The notes: generated by a model not told the origin, from the letters alone. 64,000 nt of DNA from Larix kaempferi (GCA_027924585.1 BSBM01000007.1:7332001-7396000), one strand, 5' to 3'. Positions 1-12,204 are shown, counted from the stretch's first letter. Made by a program: numbers and translations.

Positions 1-653
1 ATATGGCAGATGCTCTTTTGAGTTTTTGTCCTATGGTATGTAATTTGTGCCCTAGGAGATCTGATAGGTTGAACCCTGTGCTCATAATCAGTCCTGGGAT
101 GCTCTTTCGAGGTTTTTCCATGACCACATGTAATTTATGCCCTGGGAGATCCGATAGGTTGATCCTTGTGCTCGTAATCAGTCCTGGGATTCTGTTTCGA
201 GGTTTTGTGGTGACCACATGTAATTTGTGCCCTGGGAGATCCGATAGGTTGATCCTTGTGCTCGTAATCAGTCTTGGGATTCTCTTTCGAAGTTTTTTGG
301 TGGGGTCACATGTAATAAGTCCTGGAGATCTGGACAGGATGAAAAAGGCCTCAGATGCTCTTTAGGGTTCTTGCTAGTCAAGAGACTCTTTTAAGGTTTT
401 GTGATGCATGTAATAAGTCCTGAGATTTCCACAGTATGGCCAGTGATGATGAAGACCTGCAAGTGGTGGGCCTACATCCAGTATGAAAAAGGACTGGATC
501 TATAGAACTTCCTTTGATGAGTAGAGTCAGAGATTGATTGAGATAGCAGCAGCATTAACGATGATGATGATGATGCATCGATGACGATGATCCCGAGAAA
601 AAGACTTGTCTAGCAGATCTGTGTCAAGAAATACCTTCCTAGTTAAGAGGGAG
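1..653 (+). mobile_element. Copia element I1, 3' end of internal region
   Basis: This stretch lies immediately upstream of a clear polypurine tract and 3' LTR, so it is the non-coding tail of a Ty1/copia element on the + strand whose body lies left of the window. I see no RT or RNase H residues in it. It holds a 90-bp tandem repeat (about 41-400) and a GATGAT-rich run near 555-580. An open frame at 3-365 simply follows the repeat, because the 90-bp period equals 30 codons. Whether it was ever translated cannot be told. The polypurine tract is about 643-653, ending in AAGAGGGAG just before the LTR. Confidence 0.7.
38..400 (+). repeat. 90-bp tandem repeat, about 4 copies
   Basis: The block beginning GTAATTTGTGCCCT recurs at about 40, 130 and 220 at exactly 90-bp spacing. 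A more diverged copy starts near 311 and a remnant near 410. Copies 2 and 3 are nearly identical. In one frame each of the first three copies encodes a 30-residue unit beginning CNLCP and containing RSDRL. Confidence 0.85.
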
Positions 654-1256
654 TGTTGATGTATATGTAACTTCAGAATGTATTTCATCTATGTATTTCA
701 TATATATTTATTGTACCCTTATTAGAGATGTGTTATTCCTCTATAAGGAAGTGTCGTCATGTGGATTGACAAGTGTCGCAAGTGTGTGTACTTGCCGATG
801 GGTTATTAGACCACCATGTGTGGGGTCGGCCCTGAAATATATATTATATTGTGGATGTACCTAGCTAGACAAGTCGGCCCCATAAGGTCACTGGGAAAAC
901 AGATTAGTATAAATAGAGATCAGGTGATCTCTATTTAGATCACTCAGAAAAGTATCTCACTCTCACTCAGAAAGTGGCGCACTAGTGAGGGGGAGGATCA
1001 TCTGCTACTAGGAGACTAGCTCAGTGTATTTTGGTTGTTCTTTGGCTGAGCCATTGCTCTCTCTATCTTTGAGGAAGTTGTGGGGTTTTTCACCTTAGGG
1101 TTTTCCCCACGGAAATCTGTGTCTCTTGTCACTCATGCTTTTGATTCTTGTGATTCTTGTGATGCTTATTGTGATTGTCATGCATTGATATACTGTATAT
1201 GTTATTCTCTCATTAAAGATCCTAGAGTATTGTGAATTAATGCTAAAAACTTAACA
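654..1256 (+). repeat. 3' LTR of copia element I1
   Basis: The LTR is 603 bp and runs from TGTTGATG to CTTAACA. The ends form an imperfect inverted repeat with canonical TG...CA, preceded directly by a polypurine tract. It contains a TATA box (908-915) and, further on, a region of the CTTAGGGTTTTCCCCAC type often seen in plant copia LTRs. DNA of another LTR family resumes at 1257, so I1 was inserted into that LTR. The expected target duplication is ATTTA (1257-1261); its partner would lie left of the window. Confidence 0.85.
908..936 (+). promoter_or_regulatory. TATA box followed by perfect 12-bp palindrome
   Basis: TATAAATA at 908-915 is the likely core promoter of the I1 LTR. It overlaps a perfect inverted repeat: arm AAATAGAGATCA (911-922), a GG spacer, then TGATCTCTATTT (925-936). 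The start of the transcript would be expected close downstream, so the palindrome may be at or near the RNA 5' end. That placement is inferred. Confidence 0.6.
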
Positions 1257-4200
1257 ATTTACACAATATTTTATTATTTAATAAATAAAATAGGAGACAA
1301 ACACCTAAGAGGATTGTTGAAAGAGTGGTTACTGATCCACTAGGTGGAATGGAATCTGGGGTAGAAGGCAATGGACAAGTGGCAGCATCATGATGCAACT
1401 AACTAGCTATTGGTATGGGACAACTCCCTTGAAATGTGGTCGTAGTGCCCTGAAAGATGGGATTGGAGCTCGAGGCTCATTTATTCCAAACTGACCACTA
1501 AAGAACTAGGTAGTCTATATAATAGCCATCAAATTATGAACTGAGGTTCATCACTTTTCCTCATGAGGAAATTTACCTTGGGGTTTTGCTGTGTTTGCAC
1601 CCAAGAGATTTGATGAGGGGATATGCTAAGTTGTTTATCATGTTGTGAGTCTTCCAAACTCTATTGAGTTCAGGAGTTTTATGCTAAGTGCCGAAGGCAT
1701 GTTTTTATAGGAGTTTGATGTTGAGTGATGAAGGACTTTTTGAGTGCCTTGCTTCTACATAGATTCCACCTACTTAGTGGTTCAGTAATCAAGCTCGGGG
1801 GTTCACAAGAAGCCAGTAGTTGGGATGCTTCTTTTGGAATAGGTTGGGAGGAACATGCCTCCTTGGGTTTTTTTTGGCCCTATATTCATCTACAGGTTCC
1901 ATTATCTTTTCTATTTTCATACATTTTAAAATTCTGCTGCATAGTAACTTTTACTGTTTTATTTTATAAATTTATTTCAGTTTCCTGAGTAAGTTAAAAT
2001 TCTGTATAGGAAAGTTTTTGATGGAATAAAATAGTCTCTGCATTTTTCCCCATGCAAATGGATCTCCATCGTACTCTAGTACAGAGATAAATTAAGTCAG
2101 ATAGATCAAAGATAGGCAAATAGCCAGGTGATTGAGAAGATGAAATTGTTATGTTTTCTTAAGTTTCTGCTTACTATTAAATTTATGTGTATACATGTAT
2201 CTATGTCTTCTTTATCATTTTATTTAGAGATAAATGTTTTCCTAAATGAACAATAATGTTTTCTTCATTCCATAAATATCTTTTGTCTCAAAACAAATAT
2301 TTTTCTTTTCTAATAGTATAAGAATTGTCTCTTTGTATTATAGTAGTTAAAATGTATATGTTTATATCATAACAATTGCATATTCAATCTCAACATACAG
2401 TGTATTGTTATTTTTCCCTTTTAAAAACAGTGCACAGAATTACCTATGACTATTGCTATTCTTTATTTCAATACATTCCAGACAGAACCGAGATATGGCT
2501 TCAACATCACAACAGGTTTCCAAACTTAAGATTTTGTTTCTCCTTCATAGTATCATCAATTATTGGCTCTTGGCCAACATTTAAACAGTTCATAAAACAT
2601 AACGTCAACCACATATTCTATTGCTACAAATTTAAATATATAAACAGTATTCGTTTCCTATAGATCTCAATGAGGAGCAAAATTGAAATAATACATTGTA
2701 AACAGAGTCAAACCATACCCTTGATTTTCTTATAGAATGAAAAACGCAGTGTTTATAACATCGATGAACTACACACAGGCCGAAGCCTTCCATAGATTTC
2801 AAACATCTACCCATTGTTCATCGAAAATCATAAATTTTACATTACCCTAGTCTATGGATAAGAACAATTTCCCCACGACTGTTACATATTGCAGTTCATT
2901 ATTCGACAAAGGAAACGATAGCAAGGAATTACCAAATATTTGTTTGCAAAACCATAACCTTTTTATACATCAAAGCTTAAATGCAGAACCATTTTAAACA
3001 ATTTTTTACTCCTACATTTTTACACATTCAAATCATAGGATACATCCAAGGTTCCAAACCCCAAAGGACGAACTAGACAATTGTTACAGAACCGACTTAC
3101 TACAGTCTTTTTTAATAAAAATTTGATGACAGTAGTTACATTTTCCATTGGACACAAAAATCTAAAGAACCTGTTATTCTAACTAGGTAAGCCAAAAGGC
3201 ATCCATACTACAAACATCAAATACAACACAGTACTGGAATCTCATTCCAAAAACCACAAAATGGTTCAAACATCAACGATGGCCATTCTGATAGGAGAAC
3301 CTATGAAGGGTTTTTCCACTCGGGCTTACTAGTTGAGTGAGCCATCAACTGCCAGCAAGCTTTAACTCTATAACTCCCCGACGAAGGCAGCACCTGCCAC
3401 ATAAAACTACAATGAGGTTACAACATTTCCAAAACGAATACTATACACAAGTCCAAAATTGTAAATATAACAAACACTCTTCATATAAAAACAAAGCTCA
3501 CCTTCGTAAGAACAGGAAGATGGAATGCTTCACGCATCTAGTTTCCAAATCATTCAAGCGGTGCAACAGGGACAACATGTAGCTACGAAAAATCTCAGGC
3601 TCTGAATATAATTTTAATGTAGACCCTAACCTGTTACATGACGAAAGCCACAAGGCTTCAAAACATATTCTCCATTCTAACCATAGTAACTTATACAACA
3701 GGTTTCCACCATTAATTTCTGGAGATGGAAGTTGCAAAGCCACCCAAGAAACAACCCGAGGTCGAACCCTACTATTCAGCGGCGTGTCGGCCTCTTCCCT
3801 CAAAGCCAGGGTTCCAAATGAATGTGAAGGGAAAACAAACAATGGTATGGAAAATGCATTAGGGTTTTTAGTTCTAAAAAATCGAGACAGGCAAGGTGAG
3901 ATTGGGCCAGCCAAGCAATGCCACTACCAAGACAATGATACGATCAACCTACCCATTAATGGTTCATTTAATATCAATCCCAGTGGGAGGCCATATCACC
4001 ACAGTGTAGCATACAACTCAGCAGGTTCCCACGATTTTATACAAAGTCCATCACGTGGAGCTGTTACAGGTAATAGCCAATGGGGCAATCCAGTAACAAG
4101 ACACAGGGTTTTCATAATTGCTCGATCCTACGCATCACCTTGCCAGACTACGCCTGCGATGGTATTAAATTCATGTCAACCTCGTATTAAGTGGCAGTAA

Positions 4201-5464
4201 CACAACCCTGTATCATATAACCATGTTATATATAGTTCAAAACTTTGTTTACAATTTTGCAATAGTATCCATGTTATATAACCATAACCATGTTATATAT
4301 TTCCAAGGTTAAGTCTTATTTCATATAGTATGCATGTAACATAATTCAAATGTTAAAGTTTCAATTCGCATAGTATGCTTGCATTACAATTCTAATGTTA
4401 TGTTTTATTTCATATAGAATGCATGTAATATAATATCAATGCTAAGTTATATTTCGCATAGAGTCTATGCATTACCATTATTCCATTTAGAGCATAGGAT
4501 ATTGTGACAAATGGATATATGTCACAATTACGTAACAGATCAATATCTTGTCTATACGGTGATATAGTAGATTAGGATTGTAAAAGCATATATTATTTTA
4601 GGATGCATGTGATATTGGCCATATAGTTTTGAAGGACAACCTTCATTCATGTACCATAGCATTGTAATAATGCTAAGATTATTATACAATTGCATTATCA
4701 AATTAAAAACGGTAGAATCCAAATTCTATGAAGTCCCACTAGAATCGATGGAAGCATTATTTACTAAGGTCACATAATGTTTAGCCTCGTTGTAATGGTA
4801 GATATCATCATATGCATATTGTTAATGAACTATGAAAACTCTTCGCTAAGCGATGTTGCCATTGTCGCATTATTCAAAATGTTAGAACTCTCATAATATT
4901 CATATCAATTGTAATCCCAATGTTTTCTATCAACGATTATAACAGAAGTTTAGTATAAAATATCTCTAGCTACACTTTCCCATGATAGGAAAAAAATAGT
5001 ATAAGTGGATAAAAGAGAAACTGAAACTTCATACCATCAACACCATCATGCACGGCAGTACACACATCTATCTTAAAAAAAGAGATGGCTAGCTGAAGCG
5101 TATAACATTTCTTGAAGTACTTGAATTATTTTATTATCTTTCCTGCAGATCTGTGAAAGAAAAGGTCCAATGCTTTAGCTATCAAGCTAAGTAAACCCAA
5201 GGGAACCTTGTAGGAACCCCTTCAGAAATATGCAAACAAGTCGTCAGTATTATTACTAGAACCATAACACGTGAGAAAATAAACATTGTTTTATCGCATT
5301 TGATTTATAATCTGCTATCTTTTATGTTTAGGAATAACAATGGTAATCATGTGAAGCTGCCATTAGTTAATTAATTAAATATATTTCATTCCGCAGTTAG
5401 CATTTTCTTTATGATTTTTCTATATCAAAAATTTTAAATTTTTAGCGATTTTTCGGATGTTACA
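1257..5464 (+). repeat. Long chromovirus-type LTR H (C family), 5' end lost
   Basis: This is a diverged copy of the 4.3-kb LTR of element C. Matches can be followed from the start (ACACAATATT...TTTAAATAAATAAAATAGGAGAC, then the GAATGGAATCTGGGGTAGAAG block) to the end (the TGCTTTAGCT...AGCTAAGTAA block near 5170). It ends GGATGTTACA at 5464, where C's LTR has GGATGTTGCA. Only the first ~95 bp are missing, displaced beyond the window by copia I1. Copia pol starts right after the LTR end, so H is either a solo LTR or the 3' LTR of an element inserted into copia I2. Open frames here, such as 3784-4200, are not conserved in the other copies and look accidental. Confidence 0.8.
1781..1860 (+). promoter_or_regulatory. 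Conserved long-LTR block, copy in H
   Basis: GGTTCAGTAATCAAGCTCGG followed about 45 bp later by GGTTGGGAGGAACATGCCT. The same paired motif is found at a similar depth in all the long LTRs of the window. Function unknown. Confidence 0.55.
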
Positions 5465-7250
5465 GCATGTGAATCAGAACTTTGCAGCTCTGCCTACTCC
5501 CAGGACAACACAACATGTTTCAGCACAAGGAACTCTGACACAAGTTGTAGTTCAAGTAACTCCGACAAGCAAACCAAGTGCGCAGCAAAATCCATCAGGT
5601 AGTTCGCGCCGCTCGACACTAGCAATTCGGAAAAAGACAAGAACTCTGCGTGAGATATATGAGACTGGTACACCTAATTCATTCTCAGTTTTTGCATTAT
5701 TTTCTCAAGTTAATGATCCTCTAACATTTGAAGAAGCTGTTGAAGATAAAGTTTGGGCACAAGCCATGGATGAAGAAATAGAATGCATGGAGAAGAATCA
5801 AACATGGGAACTAGTTGATGTTCCTAAGGACAAGGATGTGATAAGCGTCAAATGGATTTATAAGAACAAGGAAGATGCTAATGGAAATGTGCAGAAGCAC
5901 AAGGCAATATTGGTAGCAAGAGGATTCACACAGCAGCCTGGCATAGACTTCAATGAAACTTTTGTACTTGTAGCACGAATGGACACTATCAAAATAGTTT
6001 TGGCCATCGCAACACATAAGACATGGCCTGTTTACCAAATGGATGTTAAGTCTGCATTTTTAAATGGTTATTTGGAGGAATAAGTATGTGGAGCAACCAC
6101 AAGGCTACAAAGTCCCAGGACAAGGATATAGAGTATACAGATTGAAAAAGGCTCTCTATGGTTTGAAATAAGCTCCTAGAGCTTGGTACAGTCGCATTGA
6201 ATCTTACCTCATTCAAAATGGATTTCACAGAAGTGAATGTGAGCCAACGTTGTACACAAAGATCAACAAGCAAGGTAATAAGCTGATTATGTGTCTGTAT
6301 GTAGATGATTTAATATTTACTAGTGATTTTGGCATAGAAGAATTTAGATCAGTCATGGAAAGTGAATTTGAAATGACTAATTTGGGGCTAATGAAGTATT
6401 TTATTGGCATTGAAGTCCAACATACTGAAAATGGTATACTTATATCTCAGTCGAAGTATCCAAGTGATATCTTCGACATATTTAAGATGTTAAACTGTAA
6501 GACAGCTCCAACACCAATAATAACAGGTTTGAAATTTAGCGAGGATGATGATGGATCCAATGTACATCCTACGTTGTTTAAAAGTCTTGTTGGAAGCCTT
6601 ATGTATCTTACAACAACAAGTCCAGATATCATGTATGGAGTTAGCTTAATCTCAATATTCATGGAGTCACCAAAAGAATCTCATTGGCAAGCAGGTAAAA
6701 TAATTTTGAGGTATGTAAGTGGAACAAAGGACTTTGGTATTTTTTATTCAACCTTGGAAAATTTCAAACTGATTGGATACAATGACAGCGATAATGGAGG
6801 CAGCATGGATGACAGAAAAAGCACATCTGGGAATACGTTTCATGTAGGAACAGGTGTTGTATCATGGGATTCAAAGAAACATCCCATAGTAACTCTTTCT
6901 TCATCATAAGCAGAGTATGTTCCAGCTACAAGCGTTGCATGTCAAGCCATTTGAATGTCAAGGATGTTAAGTAATCTGTCGCAGATCCAGCAAGAACCCA
7001 GTCATTTACTGTGACAGAAATTCAGCTATTGCACTATCAAAGAATCATGTGTTCCATAAGAGAACCAAGCACGTCGACACAAGGTATCATTTTATCAAAG
7101 AATTGCTAAACAACAAAGAAATTTGTTTAGAATTTTGCAGGTCTGAAGAATAGGTAGCAGACATATTTACAAAACCATTGGAAAGGGACTCATTCCAATA
7201 TTTGCGAAGTTGTTTGGGAGTGACAAGTTCTGCACATTGAACTTTGTCAT
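5465..7250 (+). pseudogene. Copia I2 pol fragment: reverse transcriptase and RNase H
   Basis: Ty1/copia polyprotein C-terminal half, decayed. In order I see the linker before RT, the RT start (WAQAMDEEIECMEKNQTWEL, about 5755-5815), VYQMDVKSAFLNG (about 6030-6070), the YVDD catalytic box intact at 6298-6309, and RNase H with the KSTSG motif (about 6815) and the copia-type end ADIFTKPL (about 7155-7180). A frameshift or stop at 6081, a TAA near 6170, a TAA at 6907 and more stops near 6950-7150 break the frame. Gag, protease and integrase are absent because the left boundary is the end of LTR H; they should lie left of H, outside the window. The product copied element RNA into DNA in the particle. 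Confident as to family, certain not to be functional. Confidence 0.92.
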
Positions 7251-7335
7251 ACACAGAGCATGTTTCAGCTCTGAAACATTTTGTAAAATTTTAATTTTGT
7301 TTAATGATCTCCATCCGCTCATAATTAAGGGGGAG

Positions 7336-7850
7336 TGTTGGAAAAATGTAATTAAGAGATGATGGCATATCTAACTCCGTCGGCTTTGTCATTCACTCTG
7401 TCAGTTTACTTGTTAGTCTGTTATGTCAGTGAGTCAGTCAGTTTGCAACCAATCCGGCTCACATCTTCTTGTATTTATTTAAACGCGTCTGTATTCCGCA
7501 AGTCAATAACTTCTTAGGTACAAATTAATTGTAGGGAGTAATGTAACCCTATAGCTTCCACGTGAAGCAAAACCAAGTTTATGTATAAATGAAAATCAAT
7601 CACAGAAAATCAAATAGAGATATAGGAGTGAAAGGAGGAGAAGAAATTGGTTGTGAAATGTATTACGAGCCCAAGCTCTGTAAGAAATGAAAGATCAAAT
7701 AAAATCTCATATTTATGTAGTGTGGCAAAGTTGCTTTGTTTTATTGCAGTAATATATAAGTCTTTAGTTTTATGTATTCGTTCTCAAGAATGTTGTTTTT
7801 TTGCATGCAGCACATCTTCTTCATATTTACATATGTAAATTTTTTTAACA
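7336..7850 (+). repeat. 3' LTR of copia element I2
   Basis: The polypurine tract AATTAAGGGGGAG ends at 7335. The LTR starts TGTTGGAAAAATGTA and I place its end at TAAATTTTTTTAACA (7850), whose reverse complement matches the start at 12 of 15 positions. That gives 515 bp. The start is certain, the end probable. A TATTTATTTAAA box near 7470 is a candidate promoter. Confidence 0.75.
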
Positions 7851-8764
7851 TTTACGGTCTATAAATAAAATCAAGGTTTCCAAATATTTCACAGTGGTAA
7901 AAGTTCTATTTGTAAATTTGTGTGAAATGCGAAGTTCATTTATGCGAAGTTCAATCTTTTGACTAGGCGGTGTGCTTTTCCCTTGAAAATTTAAGCAATA
8001 ATTAGGATTCATTACAATAAGCAAATTCATGATAAGTTTGTGGCATATATCGCTTAAAGTTCCAAACCAGGATTTCAATGAATGACCTGAGAGTTCAGCT
8101 TCGTATGATGCAAGAAACTAGGCAAAGAAATTTCAAGGATTTGTTCTACACTTTTATTGATTTTTTGTTTTAAAAGCAACTCACCCCAACTGACACAAGT
8201 AATTGTCAACAACAAGTATGGACATCGTTTGCATAGATTTTGGAGATGTTTAAGAGATTAAACAAGGTATTCCCCTCCAAGTGTTTGACGTAGATGAGAG
8301 AAAAAGTGAAGTAGTAATTTGCTATAACGTGTTTTCAATGAGTGTATTTTCGAAGTAATTATCGGAACATTTAAAGTAAGGCGTGACAACATGGCCATGT
8401 TCCCATCTGAAGATATAGTCTGATTGCATATTTATGCAATAAGATATCCAGGAGAAGGTTGAAACGATCTCAACCATCAATTTCAATTAACTTCAACCAT
8501 CCATCTTTTAAGCGTGTGTCATGTTCTCTATCCTTTTCAATGGTACCACGTGCCACGTGTTTCAACTCGCTTTGCATGGTTTTTAGGTGTTTAGCTTGGG
8601 ATTGCAGGTGTTTCAATAGTTCCAAGCTTGTGTTTAAACATTTTATGGCCATAGCAGCAGATTTACATCCCATTTGCGATTGGAAAATTCATATGTAAAA
8701 AAATCTATGACTATTTTATTATCAATTTTTAGTCAAAATGTTTGGACAAAATAGGTAGGTTGCG
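7851..8764. other. Unassigned intergenic DNA
   Basis: I see no gene, RNA or recognisable repeat. Short open frames occur on both strands around 8460-8700 but lack any motif. Confidence 0.5.
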
Positions 8765-9032
8765 GACAAAAAATAACAAGGCATGCCACTTCTTTTCTTC
8801 TTTGCTAGCCACTCATTCGATTGCATTTACATACCTACAATGTTCAAGAGTCATAGGATTATATTTTTTCATACTTGGATGCAAAGGAAATAAAGAAAGA
8901 CAAAAAATAACAAGGCATGCCACTTCTTTTCTTCTTTGCTAGCCACTCATTCGATTGCATTTACATACCTACAATGTTCAAGAGTCATAGGATTATATTT
9001 TTTCATACTTGGATGCAAAGGAAATAAAGAAA
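8765..9032. repeat. Perfect 134-bp tandem duplication
   Basis: Two adjacent copies (8765-8898 and 8899-9032), each starting GACAAAAAATAACAAGGCAT and ending GGAAATAAAGAAA. I find no difference between them, so the duplication is recent compared with the decayed elements around it. Confidence 0.9.
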
Positions 9033-9035
9033 GAC

Positions 9036-10045
9036 CAGTTCTTCAAATACGGACCCTGTGTCAAAATTGAAATATTGCTATAGTGATCTTCATCCATAAG
9101 GACAAGTTCATGTATAAAATGAAATAAACAATTGTTGGTTCCTTAAACTAAAAATAGAAGTAGATTCTTGGTCAACAACTAAGGTTGGTGAACTTGTAGA
9201 TTTTTTTGCTTCTTCCACATGATTTTTGGACAAAGGTGCCAGACAAATTATTGATCGGAAAATTTCATGGATCGATTGCTTACATTTTATGCATTTTTGG
9301 CATTCTTTTTGAAATATGTCAACTTTTGTTCACACATGTCTATGTCGAATTTCTGCATATTTCTTGAGGTTCTAGAAAAATTTCTATTAATGTTACTGTA
9401 ACAAAAGAAGAGAAGCTATGCTCAACTACGAAGGCTCAAAATAACATTAGTTTTAGGTCCTAGTGCAGAAAATATTGAACTAAATTGGAAAATAAGGCTC
9501 AAAATAGTGTTAGATTATTTAACGTACAATAGATTTGTATGATCTAAACAATCGTTCTATGAAGTATTGATTACAGTAAAATAGAAATCTCAAAGCCAAC
9601 CAACAATGCCAAATAGATTTTTTAATGCTTTCTCAACTATGAAATGTTTTTTTTTGAACTACCAAGAGTCTTGATAGAGGGAATGTTGTGCAAAAGATTG
9701 ATCCATCAATAATTGAAACGTGTGATGAGAAGAAAGTGTAGGCGTTTAAGTCCTTTTAGGTTGCCTATCCCTCCTATCAGGCGACTGAGGTTCTTGTTAA
9801 TGATCATAGCCTTTGTTTCTGACCTACTTTTGCCTACAACCATATCATGTTTACAACATTGAGGTAAAGAGGTAAAGTGTGGTGTTAAACAATCGGGTAA
9901 TAACTTGAAAATTTAACATAGATAGAATTATGATCATCCAACCTTCATTAACATAGAAATTAACATAGATAGAATGCATTCTTTTAAGTTGGAAACTAGC
10001 TAAAGCCTCTACTTATCTGTTTCACTCATAGACTATCAAGTCAGC
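9036..10045. other. Unassigned intergenic DNA
   Basis: A/T-rich, with no coding motif or repeat boundary that I can identify. Confidence 0.4.
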
Positions 10046-10053
10046 CTTGGAGG

Positions 10054-10349
10054 CAAGGATAATTTTAAGGATCCATACTTCTTTAAAAGTGTATAAACTT
10101 TGGCAAATCTTACCAATTCTTAAAATGTCAACTATAAAATATTTGGCGATATTTTCTAAAATTACTTCAATTTCTAAGGATTTTATATAGTTTATATAAT
10201 AATTTTGCGAATTTTAGAGTGAAAAAAGTTTACCCCATCAATACTAGGCGAAATGGGGCTTCAAAAAATGCAAATTGGCGAATCTTTTTTTGGAAAAAAA
10301 CATGGAAAAATAGCCCATGGGCTAAACTTTGTCCCTAAAATTATCCTTG
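10054..10349. mobile_element. hAT-type MITE, 296 bp
   Basis: The left end CAAGGATAATTTTAAGGA is matched by the inverted right end, which reads CAAGGATAATTTTAGGGA on the minus strand (17 of 18). Both sides are flanked by the identical octamer CTTGGAGG (10046-10053 and 10350-10357). An 8-bp target duplication with short terminal inverted repeats and no ORF is the hallmark of a non-autonomous hAT-superfamily element. The right side also holds the palindrome TAGCCCATGGGCTA just inside the terminal repeat. Family assignment rests on duplication length, not on a transposase. Confidence 0.85.
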
Positions 10350-10357
10350 CTTGGAGG

Positions 10358-11217
10358 ATGAACATATCAAGTTGCCTCTGAAAATTGGGAGAGTGCCAAG
10401 TTGAAATAAGGTGTAGCCCAAGAATGAGGCTTTCAATCCGTCTTCACACGAACTTGCAGACATAACTCATTTGTGCAAAGGTAAGTAAATCTTATTAATA
10501 TTTTCTATATTTATTAATCACCTATTAAAGAATAAAAAATTATTGAGTCTATAATAGGATACCGTTAACCAGACTGCAGACCAAGAAAAGATGAAAAAAT
10601 ATGTATATTACCACTATCTTGTATGAATTTATGCTATTGCAATGTTGCGCTTGACTTCGAATTTATGCACGTGTTACGATGCTTCCATTGATCTGAAATT
10701 TATGTAGGTTCTCGGGACATAATGATTTAGAAAAAATTATGATACAGAAAAAAGCAAAGCATAAGTGATATGTATGTCAAGTCGTTCCCAACAGAACAAA
10801 CTGCAACTCGCGGTTATGTTAAGTAAGAACAGATGGAGCTTTGCAAGGGACATATGTAGCATTGAAAAGGACCACATGTCATTTTTCATGGAAGGTGGTG
10901 GGTGCATGGTATCTGGAAGCTTGGGACAAACACACAGCTACCACATAGCAACTGCAAGGTGGTGCATAATCGCAACTGCATCACATCACAGAACCCCAAT
11001 AGCGCACTGGTATTGTATTATCTACGGCGGGGTCCGACACCATCTGTGGAAGCCAAACAAACAAGTATTATTAAATAATCATAAACAAAAACATCAAACG
11101 ATATTGAGCATGGAAAGACTGTAAATATCACCACATATGGGGAAGCAAGGGTTCATGTCCCTTCGCATGAGAAACAAACTAACTCAAACCTTGAAACCTT
11201 TGGAGTGTAGGCTCCAT
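10358..11217. other. Unassigned intergenic DNA with one orphan open frame
   Basis: An open frame of 119 codons (10765-11124, +) shows no domain, and its composition gives no reason to prefer it. Nothing else is seen. Confidence 0.35.
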
Positions 11218-11239
11218 CTAAAGCAAGGAAGCTATAACA

Positions 11240-11611
11240 ATGAACAAATTACTACCATTAACAGATGCAGAAGGTGAAGAAGAAAATGAGGCAACACTAC
11301 ATACCATCCACTTTGTTACAATCGGGACAGGGTCATCAAATTCCCCAGTGAATAAAAGAGTGTCACTCAAACCAGTAGAGAAAAATAAGAAGGGTGCCAA
11401 CCCATGCACATCCTGCAGCGTTCAATCTGACAAGTGTCATGAATTGATTCATGCAAATTGCAACATGGAAAAGGATAGCGGGAAGGGAGAGATAGTAGTA
11501 GAATGGGAAAGTAATGGGAAAGTAGCTTATAAGAGGTCAAATAAGGATCATAAATTATTGATTGGGAAGAAGGAAATATTACCTAAAAAAATTTGGATAA
11601 AACGTGGCTGA
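11240..11611 (+). CDS. Orphan ORF, 123 aa, unknown, possibly relic
   Basis: An ATG-started frame of 123 codons, hydrophilic and rich in Lys, Glu, Ser and Asn. It starts MNKLLPLTDAEGEEENEATL and ends in a basic tail, KKIWIKRG. A cysteine-containing stretch (CTSCSVQSDKCHELIHANC) resembles a zinc-binding pattern only loosely. It lies about 600 bp upstream of a broken RNase H domain on the same strand, so the two might be remnants of one LINE-like element, but no RT lies between them. I do not recognise it, and it may be a chance frame. Confidence 0.25.
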   Translation: MNKLLPLTDAEGEEENEATLHTIHFVTIGTGSSNSPVNKRVSLKPVEKNKKGANPCTSCSVQSDKCHELIHANCNMEKDSGKGEIVVEWESNGKVAYKRSNKDHKLLIGKKEILPKKIWIKRG

Positions 11612-12180
11612 CAATAATTACTAATAGAAGTAATAGTATATAACTGAATATTTATATTAACTCAAACTTAATTCAATATATAAGAAAAGTCTTCTTTTAA
11701 GGAACATTTAAAAAAGGCCATTTAACTTAAATGATTATGTCATTCGCTTTATTTTAATGATAATAACTAACTTCTTATTGACGCGGGAAAACTAATGTAC
11801 TGTGAAATAAACATATATTCCAGTGTACTATGAAATAAAAATGTAACTAACTATTTTATAGTAATACTTGGCTTAGTAAATGAATAAATTATTCACTAAT
11901 TCAAAGGATCCATTATTATATTCAAATCCATAACCTTATCAGTGTATCAAATTCATATATATATCTAAGAATGATGATATGATTAGATAGAATTTAAGTT
12001 TGTTGTGTCATGTGTTCCATTATTTATTTCATTATGTTAATAGAAAGCATCACTCATTTTCAAAAGCCTCCTGCTAATCATTTTCTAGTAGGTATGGACA
12101 ACAAGGAACCTTTTATTATTTGAAGAAATTTCAGCAGGACCACTTTATTATGCAAGAATTGCAGCAGCTATCTTAAATAG
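11612..12180. other. Unassigned A/T-rich DNA
   Basis: No coding or repeat signal seen. Confidence 0.35.
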
Positions 12181-12204
12181 GTAGAAAAAGTTTTAAAATT
12201 CAGA

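Noticed and set aside
3784-4200. 138-codon open frame on + (and an opposite frame 3498-3914)
   Set aside because: It lies inside LTR H; the equivalent positions in the C LTRs are not open, so it is accidental.
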